From the NCBI RefSeq assembly GCF_018860565.1, contig NZ_JAHKPS010000022.1, forward strand, positions 111,058 through 175,057: a DNA stretch of 64,000 nucleotides, in the 5' to 3' direction. Under the pieces are notes generated by a model. It was not told where the DNA came from, searched no databases, and worked only from the letters and a program-made list of their open reading frames with translations. The position numbers and the translations under genes were made by a program. Within the stretch, counting starts at the first letter, position 1; the number at the start of each line of letters is the position of its first letter. This stretch comes from Winogradskyella psychrotolerans (lineage in GTDB: Bacteria > Bacteroidota > Bacteroidia > Flavobacteriales > Flavobacteriaceae). Below, in pieces: positions 18,646-25,923 of the stretch.

Positions 18646-19373
18646 AAATATTTTTGTTTTAACTCTTCTATAATTAAAGATGCATTTCTTAAAAATAATT
18701 TTACAATCTTTTCACCTAGCGCTTTGGTTGATAATCTTGGATCGTCACCAGAAACAGCATCTAGTTCTAGGGTAATTGACCTATCCTTTGGTAAGGTCTC
18801 TAAATCTACCGTTTCAGATGCGTAGTATAATTGTAAAGATGTTTCACCTATAGCCGAATGGTTAGCGACCAATACATCATCTGGTAAAATATCGAATTCT
18901 GCCAATGCCCAAAATCTCCTATCTGGATATTTATTATTAAACGTTTCTGCTACAGTTTTTAAAATGGTGAGATGAGGTTCACCAGCATGTCCAGATAATA
19001 AAACAATAATTTTAAAACCTTGTATAACCAGTTGTTCTAAATATTCTTCACAAGCAAGCCTAATGAGGTTCTCTGAAAATTCTATAGAATGCTTAGGGAA
19101 GTTGACACCAGGATAAGACTTAATTAAATTAGCAGCCAAACTAATTACAGGAAAAACAAGACCTCCATTTTTTTCTGCTAAGTCTTTGCACAAGCTAAAC
19201 GCTTTAATGCTATCGAGACCTGTAGGGTTATGATTTCCATGATATTCAATGGCTCCCCAAGGCAAATATGCAATAGGTGTGTGTTTTTGAATCGCTTCAA
19301 TTTCCTGAGGTCGCATTTGGTCGTATAGTCCCCATTTAGAAGCTGTATTTATTGTTTCATTAACAATGTTCAT
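18642..19373 (-). CDS. creatininase-family metal-dependent amidohydrolase-like protein
   Basis: The 243-residue protein matches the creatininase fold family (PF02633). It has the metal-binding block LPWGAIEYHGNHNPTGLD (about residues 37-54), in which Glu, His and Asp are the expected ligands, the block SGHAGEPH where the family usually has NGHGGN, and NHSAIGETSLQL, corresponding to the family's HAG.ETS segment. Known members open cyclic amides (creatinine) or deformylate pyrimidine intermediates; others are uncharacterised. The altered second block (Glu-Pro in place of Gly-Asn) suggests a substrate different from creatinine. It lies 11 bp after the fusion oxygenase and overlaps the aldo/keto reductase by 4 bp, so the three proteins are made together. 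Confidence 0.82.
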   Translation of the reverse strand: MNIVNETINTASKWGLYDQMRPQEIEAIQKHTPIAYLPWGAIEYHGNHNPTGLDSIKAFSLCKDLAEKNGGLVFPVISLAANLIKSYPGVNFPKHSIEFSENLIRLACEEYLEQLVIQGFKIIVLLSGHAGEPHLTILKTVAETFNNKYPDRRFWALAEFDILPDDVLVANHSAIGETSLQLYYASETVDLETLPKDRSITLELDAVSGDDPRLSTKALGEKIVKLFLRNASLIIEELKQKYL

Positions 19374-19384
19374 ATCGTTCAGTA

Positions 19385-21718
19385 TTAAAACTCATCAAAA
19401 GCAATTTGATGACTTGTCACCCCTAATTGCGTCAACATTTTGGTACAGGCCTTAATCATCTTTGGTGGACCACATAGATAAAACTCTATAGCTTTTGGAT
19501 TAGGATGTGTTTTTAAATAATTGTCAAAAACGACTTGATGAATAAAACCCGTTTGTCCTTCCCATTTATCGTCTTTTAATGGCTCAGAAAGTGCTATTTG
19601 AAAATTGAAATTAGTATGTGCATCTTCAATACTTTCAAAATAATCATCATAAAATATTTCTTGTTTAGAACGTGCTCCATACCAGTAACTCACTTTTCTA
19701 TGGGTAGACTCATTTTCGAATAGATGCGCAATATGAGAACGGATTGGAGCCATACCAGCTCCACCTCCAATATAAACCATTTCTCTCTGTGTCGGTTTTA
19801 TATGAAAATCTCCAAAACTACCAATAGCAGTTACACGATCACCTGGTTTTAGATTAAAAATATAACTAGAACCAATGCCTGGAGGACAATCTTGACCAGG
19901 TGGTGGAGTCGCTATACGAACATTAAATTTAAGTGTGTGTTCTTTAAGTCCGTTATTGGCTAATGAATAATTATTGACACGACCAACCTCTGTATTACTA
20001 CAACTTAAATCAAACATTCTTTGATGATTCCAAACGGCAGCATAAGGCTCTGGAATATCAAATTGATTAAATGGTATTTCATTGTATTCTGGAATGTTAA
20101 TTTGCATATAATCTCCAGGTATAAAATCTATTTTTTCATTCGTATTTATAGGCTCAAGAATGAGTTCCTTTATAAATGTTGAAACATTTTGGTTACTAAT
20201 TACTTTTAAATCATAGCTTTTTTTCTTGCGCGCTCCTGCTCCACCTGCCTTTTCAATATTAAGCCAGATTTTATCATTTCGAGTTTCAATGGGATAAGTT
20301 GCCAATCCTTGACAAATAGGAGCACGAGCAGGAGAGCCATCTTCGATATTAAAACGTCCATTATGTTTTGGACATTCTATGATTTTACCTTTAATTAGGC
20401 CTTCACTTAAGTGCGTATTGCCATGTGTACAAATACCATCTGTAGCATGAAGACAGCCTTGGTTATCTCTAAAAAGGGCAAAGGTTTTCTTTACATGATC
20501 GAATCTAATAATGTCTTCAATCTCCAAATCTTTGTTTGCACAAACCTCTAACCAACCTTCAGAATCGGGTAATACATTAGATTTCACCAATCCTTCTGCT
20601 GCTACGTTTTTTGCTTCTGGTAATTTACGTTTCACGTAATAACCAGGTTCTTTAACTTGTCTTTTTATGGCAGGTAGTATTTCACTCCAAGCGGCGTAAA
20701 TAGACGTATACACTGGCGGACAGTCGTCTTTTATAAGTTCGTGTAACTTGGGAAGCGCATGGTAAGGCACAAGCGGAAACATATGATGTTCTGTATGGTA
20801 GTTCATATTCCAATAGATAAACCTGCTTATTGGATTCATATAAACGGTACGACAATTTAAACGATGATCCAAAACATTTTCTGCTAAGCCAGCATGTTGT
20901 GTTGTGTTGTGCACAATCATGAGCCAAGTCCCAAAAATTTGAGGTAATACAAATAGAAATATGGGAATCCAAGTCTGTAAAATTATGGATGTACTAATCA
21001 CTACAGCATATATGGCTAAGTAAATACGTGCGATTTTAAATATTTTCCCAAATTCAGTTTCTGGAATATAGGTTTTTTCGGATGCTGTAATTTTTCCAAA
21101 TGCATGCCGAATTAAACTTGGAAAGAATGTTTTGTAACCTCCCCAATTAAATAGAGACAAAATAAGATTCTTGATATTTGGTGGACGCGGTATTTGAATT
21201 TCTGGATCGCGTCCAACAATAATAGTATCACTGTGATGACGTGTATGACTCCAGCGCCAAACTACAGATTCTCTCATCACCATAAACGAGGCTACTTCAT
21301 AAACAACATTATTCATCCAATCGGTTTTAAACGCTGTTCCATGGCTACACTCATGCCATCTAGAGTCTGAACTTGTACTATAAAATACAGCATAAATAAG
21401 ATAAGGAATTATAACCCACCAAGTTCCCCAAAGTAAAATGGCAGCTACCGCAGTACTGACTAAAATAGCAACTAAAAGTATGGTATCCATAATGGCAGGT
21501 CCATCTTTTCTTACCAATAATTTTCGCATTGTTTTGCGAGGCACAGGAGTTTGGTACCAATCTGCCTCAGCAAGTCCTAATTCTATAGCTCTGGCAGTAT
21601 TTTTCCCTGTTAATGAATAGTCTAATTCAATTTGAGGATTTGACATAGACGTTTCATGAGCCAAAGTCTTTTCTTTATGTGTTTTTTGTATTACAACCTT
21701 TGGTTCTAGATCTATCAT
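19385..21718 (-). CDS. self-contained membrane oxygenase: fatty-acid-desaturase + Rieske + NqrF-like reductase fusion
   Basis: The 777-residue protein has three parts. Residues ~75-345 are a membrane di-iron FA_desaturase domain with hydrophobic helices and four His clusters: HECSH (122-126), HTRHH (158-162), HNTTQH (270-275) and HTEHH (308-312). Residues ~388-490 are a Rieske [2Fe-2S] domain with CTH at 430-432 and CPKH at 449-452. Residues ~500-777 are an FAD/NADH reductase with YSLAN (584-588), GGGAGMAPIR (651-660), WYGARS (679-684) and CGPP (749-752), ending GVTSHQIAFDEF; this part reads like the C-terminal half of NqrF. The chain could move electrons from NADH through FAD and the Rieske cluster to the di-iron site within one polypeptide. 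It is first in an operon with a creatininase-like enzyme and an aldo/keto reductase, divergent from an AraC gene. The substrate is unknown; hydroxylation or oxidative demethylation of a PUL sugar, or lipid modification, are candidates. Confidence 0.9.
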   Translation of the reverse strand: MIDLEPKVVIQKTHKEKTLAHETSMSNPQIELDYSLTGKNTARAIELGLAEADWYQTPVPRKTMRKLLVRKDGPAIMDTILLVAILVSTAVAAILLWGTWWVIIPYLIYAVFYSTSSDSRWHECSHGTAFKTDWMNNVVYEVASFMVMRESVVWRWSHTRHHSDTIIVGRDPEIQIPRPPNIKNLILSLFNWGGYKTFFPSLIRHAFGKITASEKTYIPETEFGKIFKIARIYLAIYAVVISTSIILQTWIPIFLFVLPQIFGTWLMIVHNTTQHAGLAENVLDHRLNCRTVYMNPISRFIYWNMNYHTEHHMFPLVPYHALPKLHELIKDDCPPVYTSIYAAWSEILPAIKRQVKEPGYYVKRKLPEAKNVAAEGLVKSNVLPDSEGWLEVCANKDLEIEDIIRFDHVKKTFALFRDNQGCLHATDGICTHGNTHLSEGLIKGKIIECPKHNGRFNIEDGSPARAPICQGLATYPIETRNDKIWLNIEKAGGAGARKKKSYDLKVISNQNVSTFIKELILEPINTNEKIDFIPGDYMQINIPEYNEIPFNQFDIPEPYAAVWNHQRMFDLSCSNTEVGRVNNYSLANNGLKEHTLKFNVRIATPPPGQDCPPGIGSSYIFNLKPGDRVTAIGSFGDFHIKPTQREMVYIGGGAGMAPIRSHIAHLFENESTHRKVSYWYGARSKQEIFYDDYFESIEDAHTNFNFQIALSEPLKDDKWEGQTGFIHQVVFDNYLKTHPNPKAIEFYLCGPPKMIKACTKMLTQLGVTSHQIAFDEF

Positions 21719-21837
21719 TTTAATTTTTTACTGTTTTCATACCTTATGTCAAATTTGCAAACGGTTAATTTTTGCTCTTTTAAATTGACGCGATGAAAAT
21801 TGATTATAGCTCCTTGAGAAACACTTTATTCAATATG

Positions 21838-21865
21838 GGTGATTTACAAACTTAGAGGAATCACC
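21838..21865. promoter_or_regulatory. inverted repeat in the divergent AraC/oxygenase promoter region
   Basis: GGTGATT (21838-21844) and AATCACC (21859-21865) are perfect inverted 7-mers whose centres are 21 bp apart, about two helical turns. They lie in the 208-bp gap between the AraC gene and the oxygenase operon. They are a candidate regulator site or leader hairpin; which one cannot be told here. Confidence 0.35.
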
Positions 21866-21911
21866 TATTCCAAACAATAGACGTTTTGTTGGTTTTGTTG
21901 TTCAAAATGTC

Positions 21912-21919
21912 TACATTTG
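21912..21919 (+). promoter_or_regulatory. candidate -7 element TACATTTG of the AraC gene
   Basis: The octamer is an exact TAnnTTTG match, and a TTTTG at 21884-21888 lies 23 bp upstream as a possible -33 element. Transcription would begin within a few bases of the ATG at 21927, implying a leaderless or near-leaderless mRNA. The alternative is that this is a chance match. Confidence 0.4.
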
Positions 21920-21926
21920 ATTAGAT

Positions 21927-22793
21927 ATGGACAGTTTTTTTCACTATTTAGCTGACGACCCTGAAGCCGAGGTTTGGGGTGTTTATGTGCCTACTTGTGG
22001 GTATCAACATATTTACCCTGGAGCTCAATACCCATTAGAAGGTCACCCAGATACACATGACTTTCAACAAGCCATGGGAAGAACGCTACCTGGATGTTAT
22101 CTTGTGTATGTGCCTACAGGAAAGGGTACACTAGAGACAAAATCTGGTAAATGGGAAGTGAACTCAGGAGATGTCATGTTATTATACCCAGGAGAATGGC
22201 ATAAGTACAAACCCGATGAAGACACAGGATGGGAAGAATATTGGATGGGAATACGAGGTGAGGTTTTATCGAATAAAATACTTAAAGATTTATTTCCTAA
22301 TAACACGTCCTATGTGAAACAAATGGGATATCAGGATGAGCTCATATTTTTATTTAATCAATCTATAAAATTAGTTAAAAGAAATAGCCCAGGATTTAGA
22401 AAAATTTTAGCAGGCATCGTTTTACAGTTGGTAGCTTATGTTATTTCTTATGAAAACCAAGAAACTGGTAATCGAGAAGAAGAGCTTTGTAAAAAAATAA
22501 TTGATTTTATTAGAGAGAATCTTAATACTGAAGTAGACTTCAAAAAACTTGCTAGTGAGCATCACTTAAGTTACAACAGATTTAGAACGGTTTTTAAAAA
22601 TAATACAGGTGTTTCATTACAGCAATATCTTATTCAAGAACGACTAGAACATGCGAAACGACTTATGGTGAATACCACGCTTTCTTTAAAGGAAATTTCA
22701 GCTAAAACAGGATTTAATTCGCTATTCTATTTTTCAAAAGTATTTAAAAATAAAATGGGATATTCTCCAGGACAAATTAGAAGAAAGCCATAG
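21927..22793 (+). CDS. AraC-family transcriptional regulator
   Basis: This 288-residue regulator has an N-terminal cupin-type sensor domain (about residues 20-110, with the block WEVNSGDVMLLYPGEWHKY) and a C-terminal AraC DNA-binding domain with two helix-turn-helix units (about 190-286; block LEHAKRLMVNTTLSLKEISAKTGF and the closing SKVFKNKMGYSPGQIRR). The sensor domain is of the arabinose/rhamnose-responsive type, so a sugar ligand is likely. It is transcribed divergently from the desaturase-Rieske-reductase operon across a 208-bp region, the usual layout for a local activator. The stop codon lies inside the stem of its own terminator. Confidence 0.92.
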   Translation: MDSFFHYLADDPEAEVWGVYVPTCGYQHIYPGAQYPLEGHPDTHDFQQAMGRTLPGCYLVYVPTGKGTLETKSGKWEVNSGDVMLLYPGEWHKYKPDEDTGWEEYWMGIRGEVLSNKILKDLFPNNTSYVKQMGYQDELIFLFNQSIKLVKRNSPGFRKILAGIVLQLVAYVISYENQETGNREEELCKKIIDFIRENLNTEVDFKKLASEHHLSYNRFRTVFKNNTGVSLQQYLIQERLEHAKRLMVNTTLSLKEISAKTGFNSLFYFSKVFKNKMGYSPGQIRRKP

Positions 22794-22830
22794 CTTTAAT
22801 GTTGTAAAACTATGGCTTTAAGGTTTTTTT
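22784..22830 (+). terminator. intrinsic terminator overlapping the AraC stop codon
   Basis: AAAGCCATAG (22784-22793), whose last three bases are the TAG stop, pairs perfectly with CTATGGCTTT (22810-22819). A run of seven T (22824-22830) follows. Confidence 0.85.
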
Positions 22831-22912
22831 AATGTTCTGAAATTAAACAATACTTCAAGAAATTATCTTCATTGAAACAAGTTTAAACTCCTAATGACAT
22901 CTGATTAATACT

Positions 22913-24088
22913 CTACTTATTCAAGCTAATTTCCAAAGGGTTGTTTACACATTTTGAAAATGCAGCTATATAGTCTTCCCACGCTTTCTCGGACGTAAAC
23001 TGACCACTTTTTTTCCACCCAAAACCAGCGTAATAAATAACGTTATTGTCTTTAACATTAAGATGCGCATAGGCATTACTAAGGTCTTTTATATTACTAT
23101 TATAAGTCTCAAAATCATTAAAATAATCTTTAGAAGCGATAATAGCAGTTCCTAATTCTGAATCGGCATGAGGCTGCCAATAACTCACCCAGCCTTCTTC
23201 TTTATTACCAGAAACTTCACCATCTTTTTCATGCAAGGTTAAACCAGCTGAAATGTTTTTCACACCTTCTAATGACACATTAAATTTTGAAAAATTCTGA
23301 CCTAAATCTAAACTGATTACTTTTGATTCTGTAATAGTGTTTCCTCCGGCATCCCAATTTTCATATTCCAAATAAAAACTAGTTCTAAGAGGACCCGTTG
23401 ATATTGTACGCCAATTGGTAAAGTTTTTAGCTGTATAATACGTCGTATCAACTTTTACAGCAATACCACCTACTCCACGACTAGCACCAACATGAAAATC
23501 GTCTAATCCTTCTCCTGAATCGATATGATAACTTCCATCTGTTTCAGTTTCTTTTTTGTACCATTTATTAATAATGGGATATTCAACTCGTTTTAACCAC
23601 GCATCAACACCACTAGAAAGCGTACCTCCTGGAACACTATCTTCAACCATTTGTTGTGCCGTTGGTCCATATACGCGAAACGCGACTTTATCATTTTCCC
23701 ACGTATAATCATCGGTTCGTTCTGGTACAAAACGCGAATAACACAAATCTGCTGCTTTAGGTTGTTCTGCTTCGGTAATTGTCACCACCTCAAATTTAGC
23801 TACAGATTTTGAAGCCACTTTAGGTTGAAATAAAATGACATCCATAGTGCCATCTCCATCATTATCGACTAATTGGGTCACTTGAAGCTCACCTGTATTC
23901 ACATCTTTTATACCAATATTTGATGAATTTTCTACATCTAATGACGTTATATCAATCTCTACCGTCTCAAAAGAGCGTTCAAAATCTAATGTGTTTTTCA
24001 CGCTAATAACGGTACTATTTTTCTCTTGCGCACAAGCACATAATAGCACTATCAATACTAAAGCAATAGGATTTTTTATGATTCTCAT
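22913..24088 (-). CDS. DUF4861-family lipoprotein
   Basis: Starting at the ATG at 24088, 16 bp after the kduD stop, gives 391 residues. A longer frame begins at a GTG at 24184 inside kduD and is not credible, because the signal peptide starts at 24088. A lipobox (LLCACAQ) follows the hydrophobic stretch. The body is beta-rich with DNDGDGTMDVILFQP, SYHIDSGEGLDDFHVG and WVSYWQPHADSELGTAI, which I recognise as DUF4861, a family often found in PULs for pectin- or ulvan-like uronate glycans. No proven reaction is known to me. As the third gene of the kduI-kduD operon it probably acts in the periplasm on unsaturated uronides or their precursors. Confidence 0.8.
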   Translation of the reverse strand: MRIIKNPIALVLIVLLCACAQEKNSTVISVKNTLDFERSFETVEIDITSLDVENSSNIGIKDVNTGELQVTQLVDNDGDGTMDVILFQPKVASKSVAKFEVVTITEAEQPKAADLCYSRFVPERTDDYTWENDKVAFRVYGPTAQQMVEDSVPGGTLSSGVDAWLKRVEYPIINKWYKKETETDGSYHIDSGEGLDDFHVGASRGVGGIAVKVDTTYYTAKNFTNWRTISTGPLRTSFYLEYENWDAGGNTITESKVISLDLGQNFSKFNVSLEGVKNISAGLTLHEKDGEVSGNKEEGWVSYWQPHADSELGTAIIASKDYFNDFETYNSNIKDLSNAYAHLNVKDNNVIYYAGFGWKKSGQFTSEKAWEDYIAAFSKCVNNPLEISLNK

Positions 24089-24104
24089 AATAATATTAAA
24101 TTTA

Positions 24105-24899
24105 TTAATCTTCGTTGGCTGGCTTCCCAATCGTTGCAAGGATTCCTCCATCAACATACACAACTTGACCATTAACAAAATCACTAGCTCTAGAACTTAA
24201 AAATATAGCTGCGCCTTGTAAGTCATCCGGATCTCCCCATTTACCTGATGGTGTTCTATTAACAATAAAATCATTAAAAGGATGACCATCTACTCTAATG
24301 GGTTCTGTTTGACTTGTGGCAAAATACCCAGGACCTATTCCATTAGTTTGAATGTTGTATTTAGCCCATTCTGTAGCCATATTTTGTGTCAGCATTTTAA
24401 GTCCACCTTTTGCAGCTGCATAAGCACCTACAGAATTTCGACCCAACTCGCTCATCATGGAACAAATGTTAATGATTTTGCCAGTTTTTCTTTCAATCAT
24501 TCCTTTCACAACATGTTTAGAAACAATAAAAGGAGCGACTAAATCGACATCAACAACCGCCTTAAAATCAACCACCTCCATGTCTACTAATGGAGTGCGT
24601 TTAATAATCCCTGCATTATTGACTAAAATATCAATGGGACCAACTTCTTTTTCAATCTTTTCAATATGTTCTTTTACAGCGACCTCATCTGTAACATCAA
24701 AAAGGTAACCGTAGGCTTCAATACCAGATTCTTTATAATTTGCAACAGCTTCATCTAATTTTGTCTGTGACGAATTTCCGTTTACAACAATTTTAGCACC
24801 AGCATTTCCAATACCTTTAGCCATTGCCATTCCTAAACCATGCGTAGCTCCGGTTATTAATGCTATTTTCCCTGTTAAATCAAATAAGTTAATTGACAT
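24105..24899 (-). CDS. kduD: 2-dehydro-3-deoxy-D-gluconate 5-dehydrogenase (KduD-like SDR)
   Basis: This 264-residue short-chain dehydrogenase has TGATHGLGMAMAKG as its NAD-binding loop (residues 16-29), NNAG (about 91-94), a catalytic Ser in CSMMSELGRNSVG and YAAAKGG (about 159-165) with Tyr and Lys. The C-terminal block FVNGQVVYVDGG is typical. Its place directly after kduI supports the assignment: KduD reduces 2,5-diketo-3-deoxygluconate (DKII) to 2-keto-3-deoxygluconate. It is cytoplasmic. The neighbours are kduI 19 bp upstream and the DUF4861 lipoprotein 16 bp downstream. SDR specificity is hard to prove from sequence alone, so confidence rests partly on the operon. Confidence 0.9.
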   Translation of the reverse strand: MSINLFDLTGKIALITGATHGLGMAMAKGIGNAGAKIVVNGNSSQTKLDEAVANYKESGIEAYGYLFDVTDEVAVKEHIEKIEKEVGPIDILVNNAGIIKRTPLVDMEVVDFKAVVDVDLVAPFIVSKHVVKGMIERKTGKIINICSMMSELGRNSVGAYAAAKGGLKMLTQNMATEWAKYNIQTNGIGPGYFATSQTEPIRVDGHPFNDFIVNRTPSGKWGDPDDLQGAAIFLSSRASDFVNGQVVYVDGGILATIGKPANED

Positions 24900-24918
24900 A
24901 ATTACTGTGTTTAATTAA

Positions 24919-25761
24919 TTATTTTAACTCATTAATCTTACAGTGATCCATATCTCCGTAGTCTAAATTTTCTCCAGCCATACCCCAAATAAAAATATAG
25001 TTACTCGTCCCTGAGCCTGAATGTATAGACCAAGGTGGAGAAATTACAGCTTGGTTATTGGCCATCCAGATATGTCTTGTTTCTTCTGGTTCTCCCATAA
25101 AATGACAAACAGCCTGATCTTCTGGCACCTCAAAATAAAAGTAAACCTCCATACGTCTATCGTGTACATGAGCTGGCATAGTATTCCAAACACTTCCTGT
25201 TTTTAACTCAGTCATACCCATTTGTACTTGACATGTTTCAACTACACTATTTACAATTAGTTTTCTAATCGTTCTAGCATTTGCTGTTTCCAGAGCACCT
25301 AATTCTACCACTTCTGCATCTTCTCTACTAATTTTTTTAGTTGGAAACGTTTTGTGAGCAGGTGTAGAGTTTAAATAAAATTTTGCCGGATTTGTAGCAT
25401 CGTCGCTACTAAAACTAACGTCTTTAGTCTCTCTACCTATGTATAGTGCCTCTTTATAGTCTAAATTATAAGCTACACCATTAACAGAAACAGTGCCTTT
25501 ACCACCTACATTTATAATTCCTAATTCGCGTCGTTCTAGAAAATAATCTGCTTTTAAGAGCTCTATGGATTCAAGTTTTAATTCATTTTTCACTGGAACT
25601 GCTCCTCCAGTTATAAATCTATCATAATGCGAATAAACTAAATTTATAGCATCATCTTCCATGACGTTACTAATTAAAAATTCGTCTCTTAATCTATTCG
25701 TATCGTAATTTTTCACGTCTTGTGGTGATGCCGCATATCGTGTTTGATAGTGAGTTGTCAT
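24919..25761 (-). CDS. kduI: 5-dehydro-4-deoxy-D-glucuronate isomerase
   Basis: The ATG at 25761 gives 280 residues, the usual length of KduI; a TTG two codons upstream (25767) is possible but unnecessary. Cupin-type metal ligands are visible in PAHVHDRRMEVYFYF (His, His, Glu; about residues 190-204) and in PPWSIHSGSGT (His, about 243). The N-terminal blocks RDEFLISNVMEDDAINLVYSHYDRFITGG are typical. KduI converts 5-keto-4-deoxyuronate, the product of GH88 action after lyase cleavage, into 2,5-diketo-3-deoxygluconate in the cytoplasm. It heads the operon kduI-kduD-DUF4861 and is divergent from a LacI gene, with a perfect palindrome between them. Confidence 0.96.
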   Translation of the reverse strand: MTTHYQTRYAASPQDVKNYDTNRLRDEFLISNVMEDDAINLVYSHYDRFITGGAVPVKNELKLESIELLKADYFLERRELGIINVGGKGTVSVNGVAYNLDYKEALYIGRETKDVSFSSDDATNPAKFYLNSTPAHKTFPTKKISREDAEVVELGALETANARTIRKLIVNSVVETCQVQMGMTELKTGSVWNTMPAHVHDRRMEVYFYFEVPEDQAVCHFMGEPEETRHIWMANNQAVISPPWSIHSGSGTSNYIFIWGMAGENLDYGDMDHCKINELK

Positions 25762-25807
25762 TGCCAAATATATTTAAGTTAATTTTTGTAAAAGTAATAA
25801 AAATATC

Positions 25808-25831
25808 CAAAATACAATCGATTGTATTTTG
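25808..25831. promoter_or_regulatory. 24-bp perfect palindrome, probable LacI-family operator
   Basis: The 12-mer CAAAATACAATC (25808-25819) is followed directly by its exact reverse complement, with the core ATCGAT. It lies in the gap between kduI (minus) and the LacI gene (plus). LacI-family operators are palindromes with a central CG, as here. A site at this place could repress kduI and the regulator's own gene together. Confidence 0.8.
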
Positions 25832-25838
25832 AATATCA

Positions 25839-25846
25839 TATATTTG
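25839..25846 (+). promoter_or_regulatory. candidate -7 element TATATTTG of the LacI gene
   Basis: This is an exact match to TAnnTTTG, 7 bp downstream of the palindrome. It gives a start site near 25851 and a leader of about 70 nt to the ATG at 25924. The palindrome would then cover about -43 to -20, where bound repressor would block polymerase. Confidence 0.5.
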
Positions 25847-25923
25847 TTATATAATATTGCTTGATTACAGCTAAAAAATTACGTAATCTAGAAGGCGCAA
25901 ACTATTTACCAAAACGTATTCAA

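Noticed and set aside
19385..21718. Frameshifted or chimeric assembly of separate desaturase and NqrF genes
   Set aside because: The frame is continuous, the linkers between domains are of normal composition, and no nqrA-E genes lie nearby. The fusion looks genuine, although only reads could prove it.
24089..24184. Longer GTG start for the DUF4861 protein
   Set aside because: It would overlap kduD by 80 bp and put 32 residues before a clear lipoprotein signal peptide; the ATG at 24088 is the sound start.
25861..25923. TTG start for the LacI regulator
   Set aside because: It adds 21 residues before the HTH, which normally starts within the first few residues. The ATG at 25924 fits the family.
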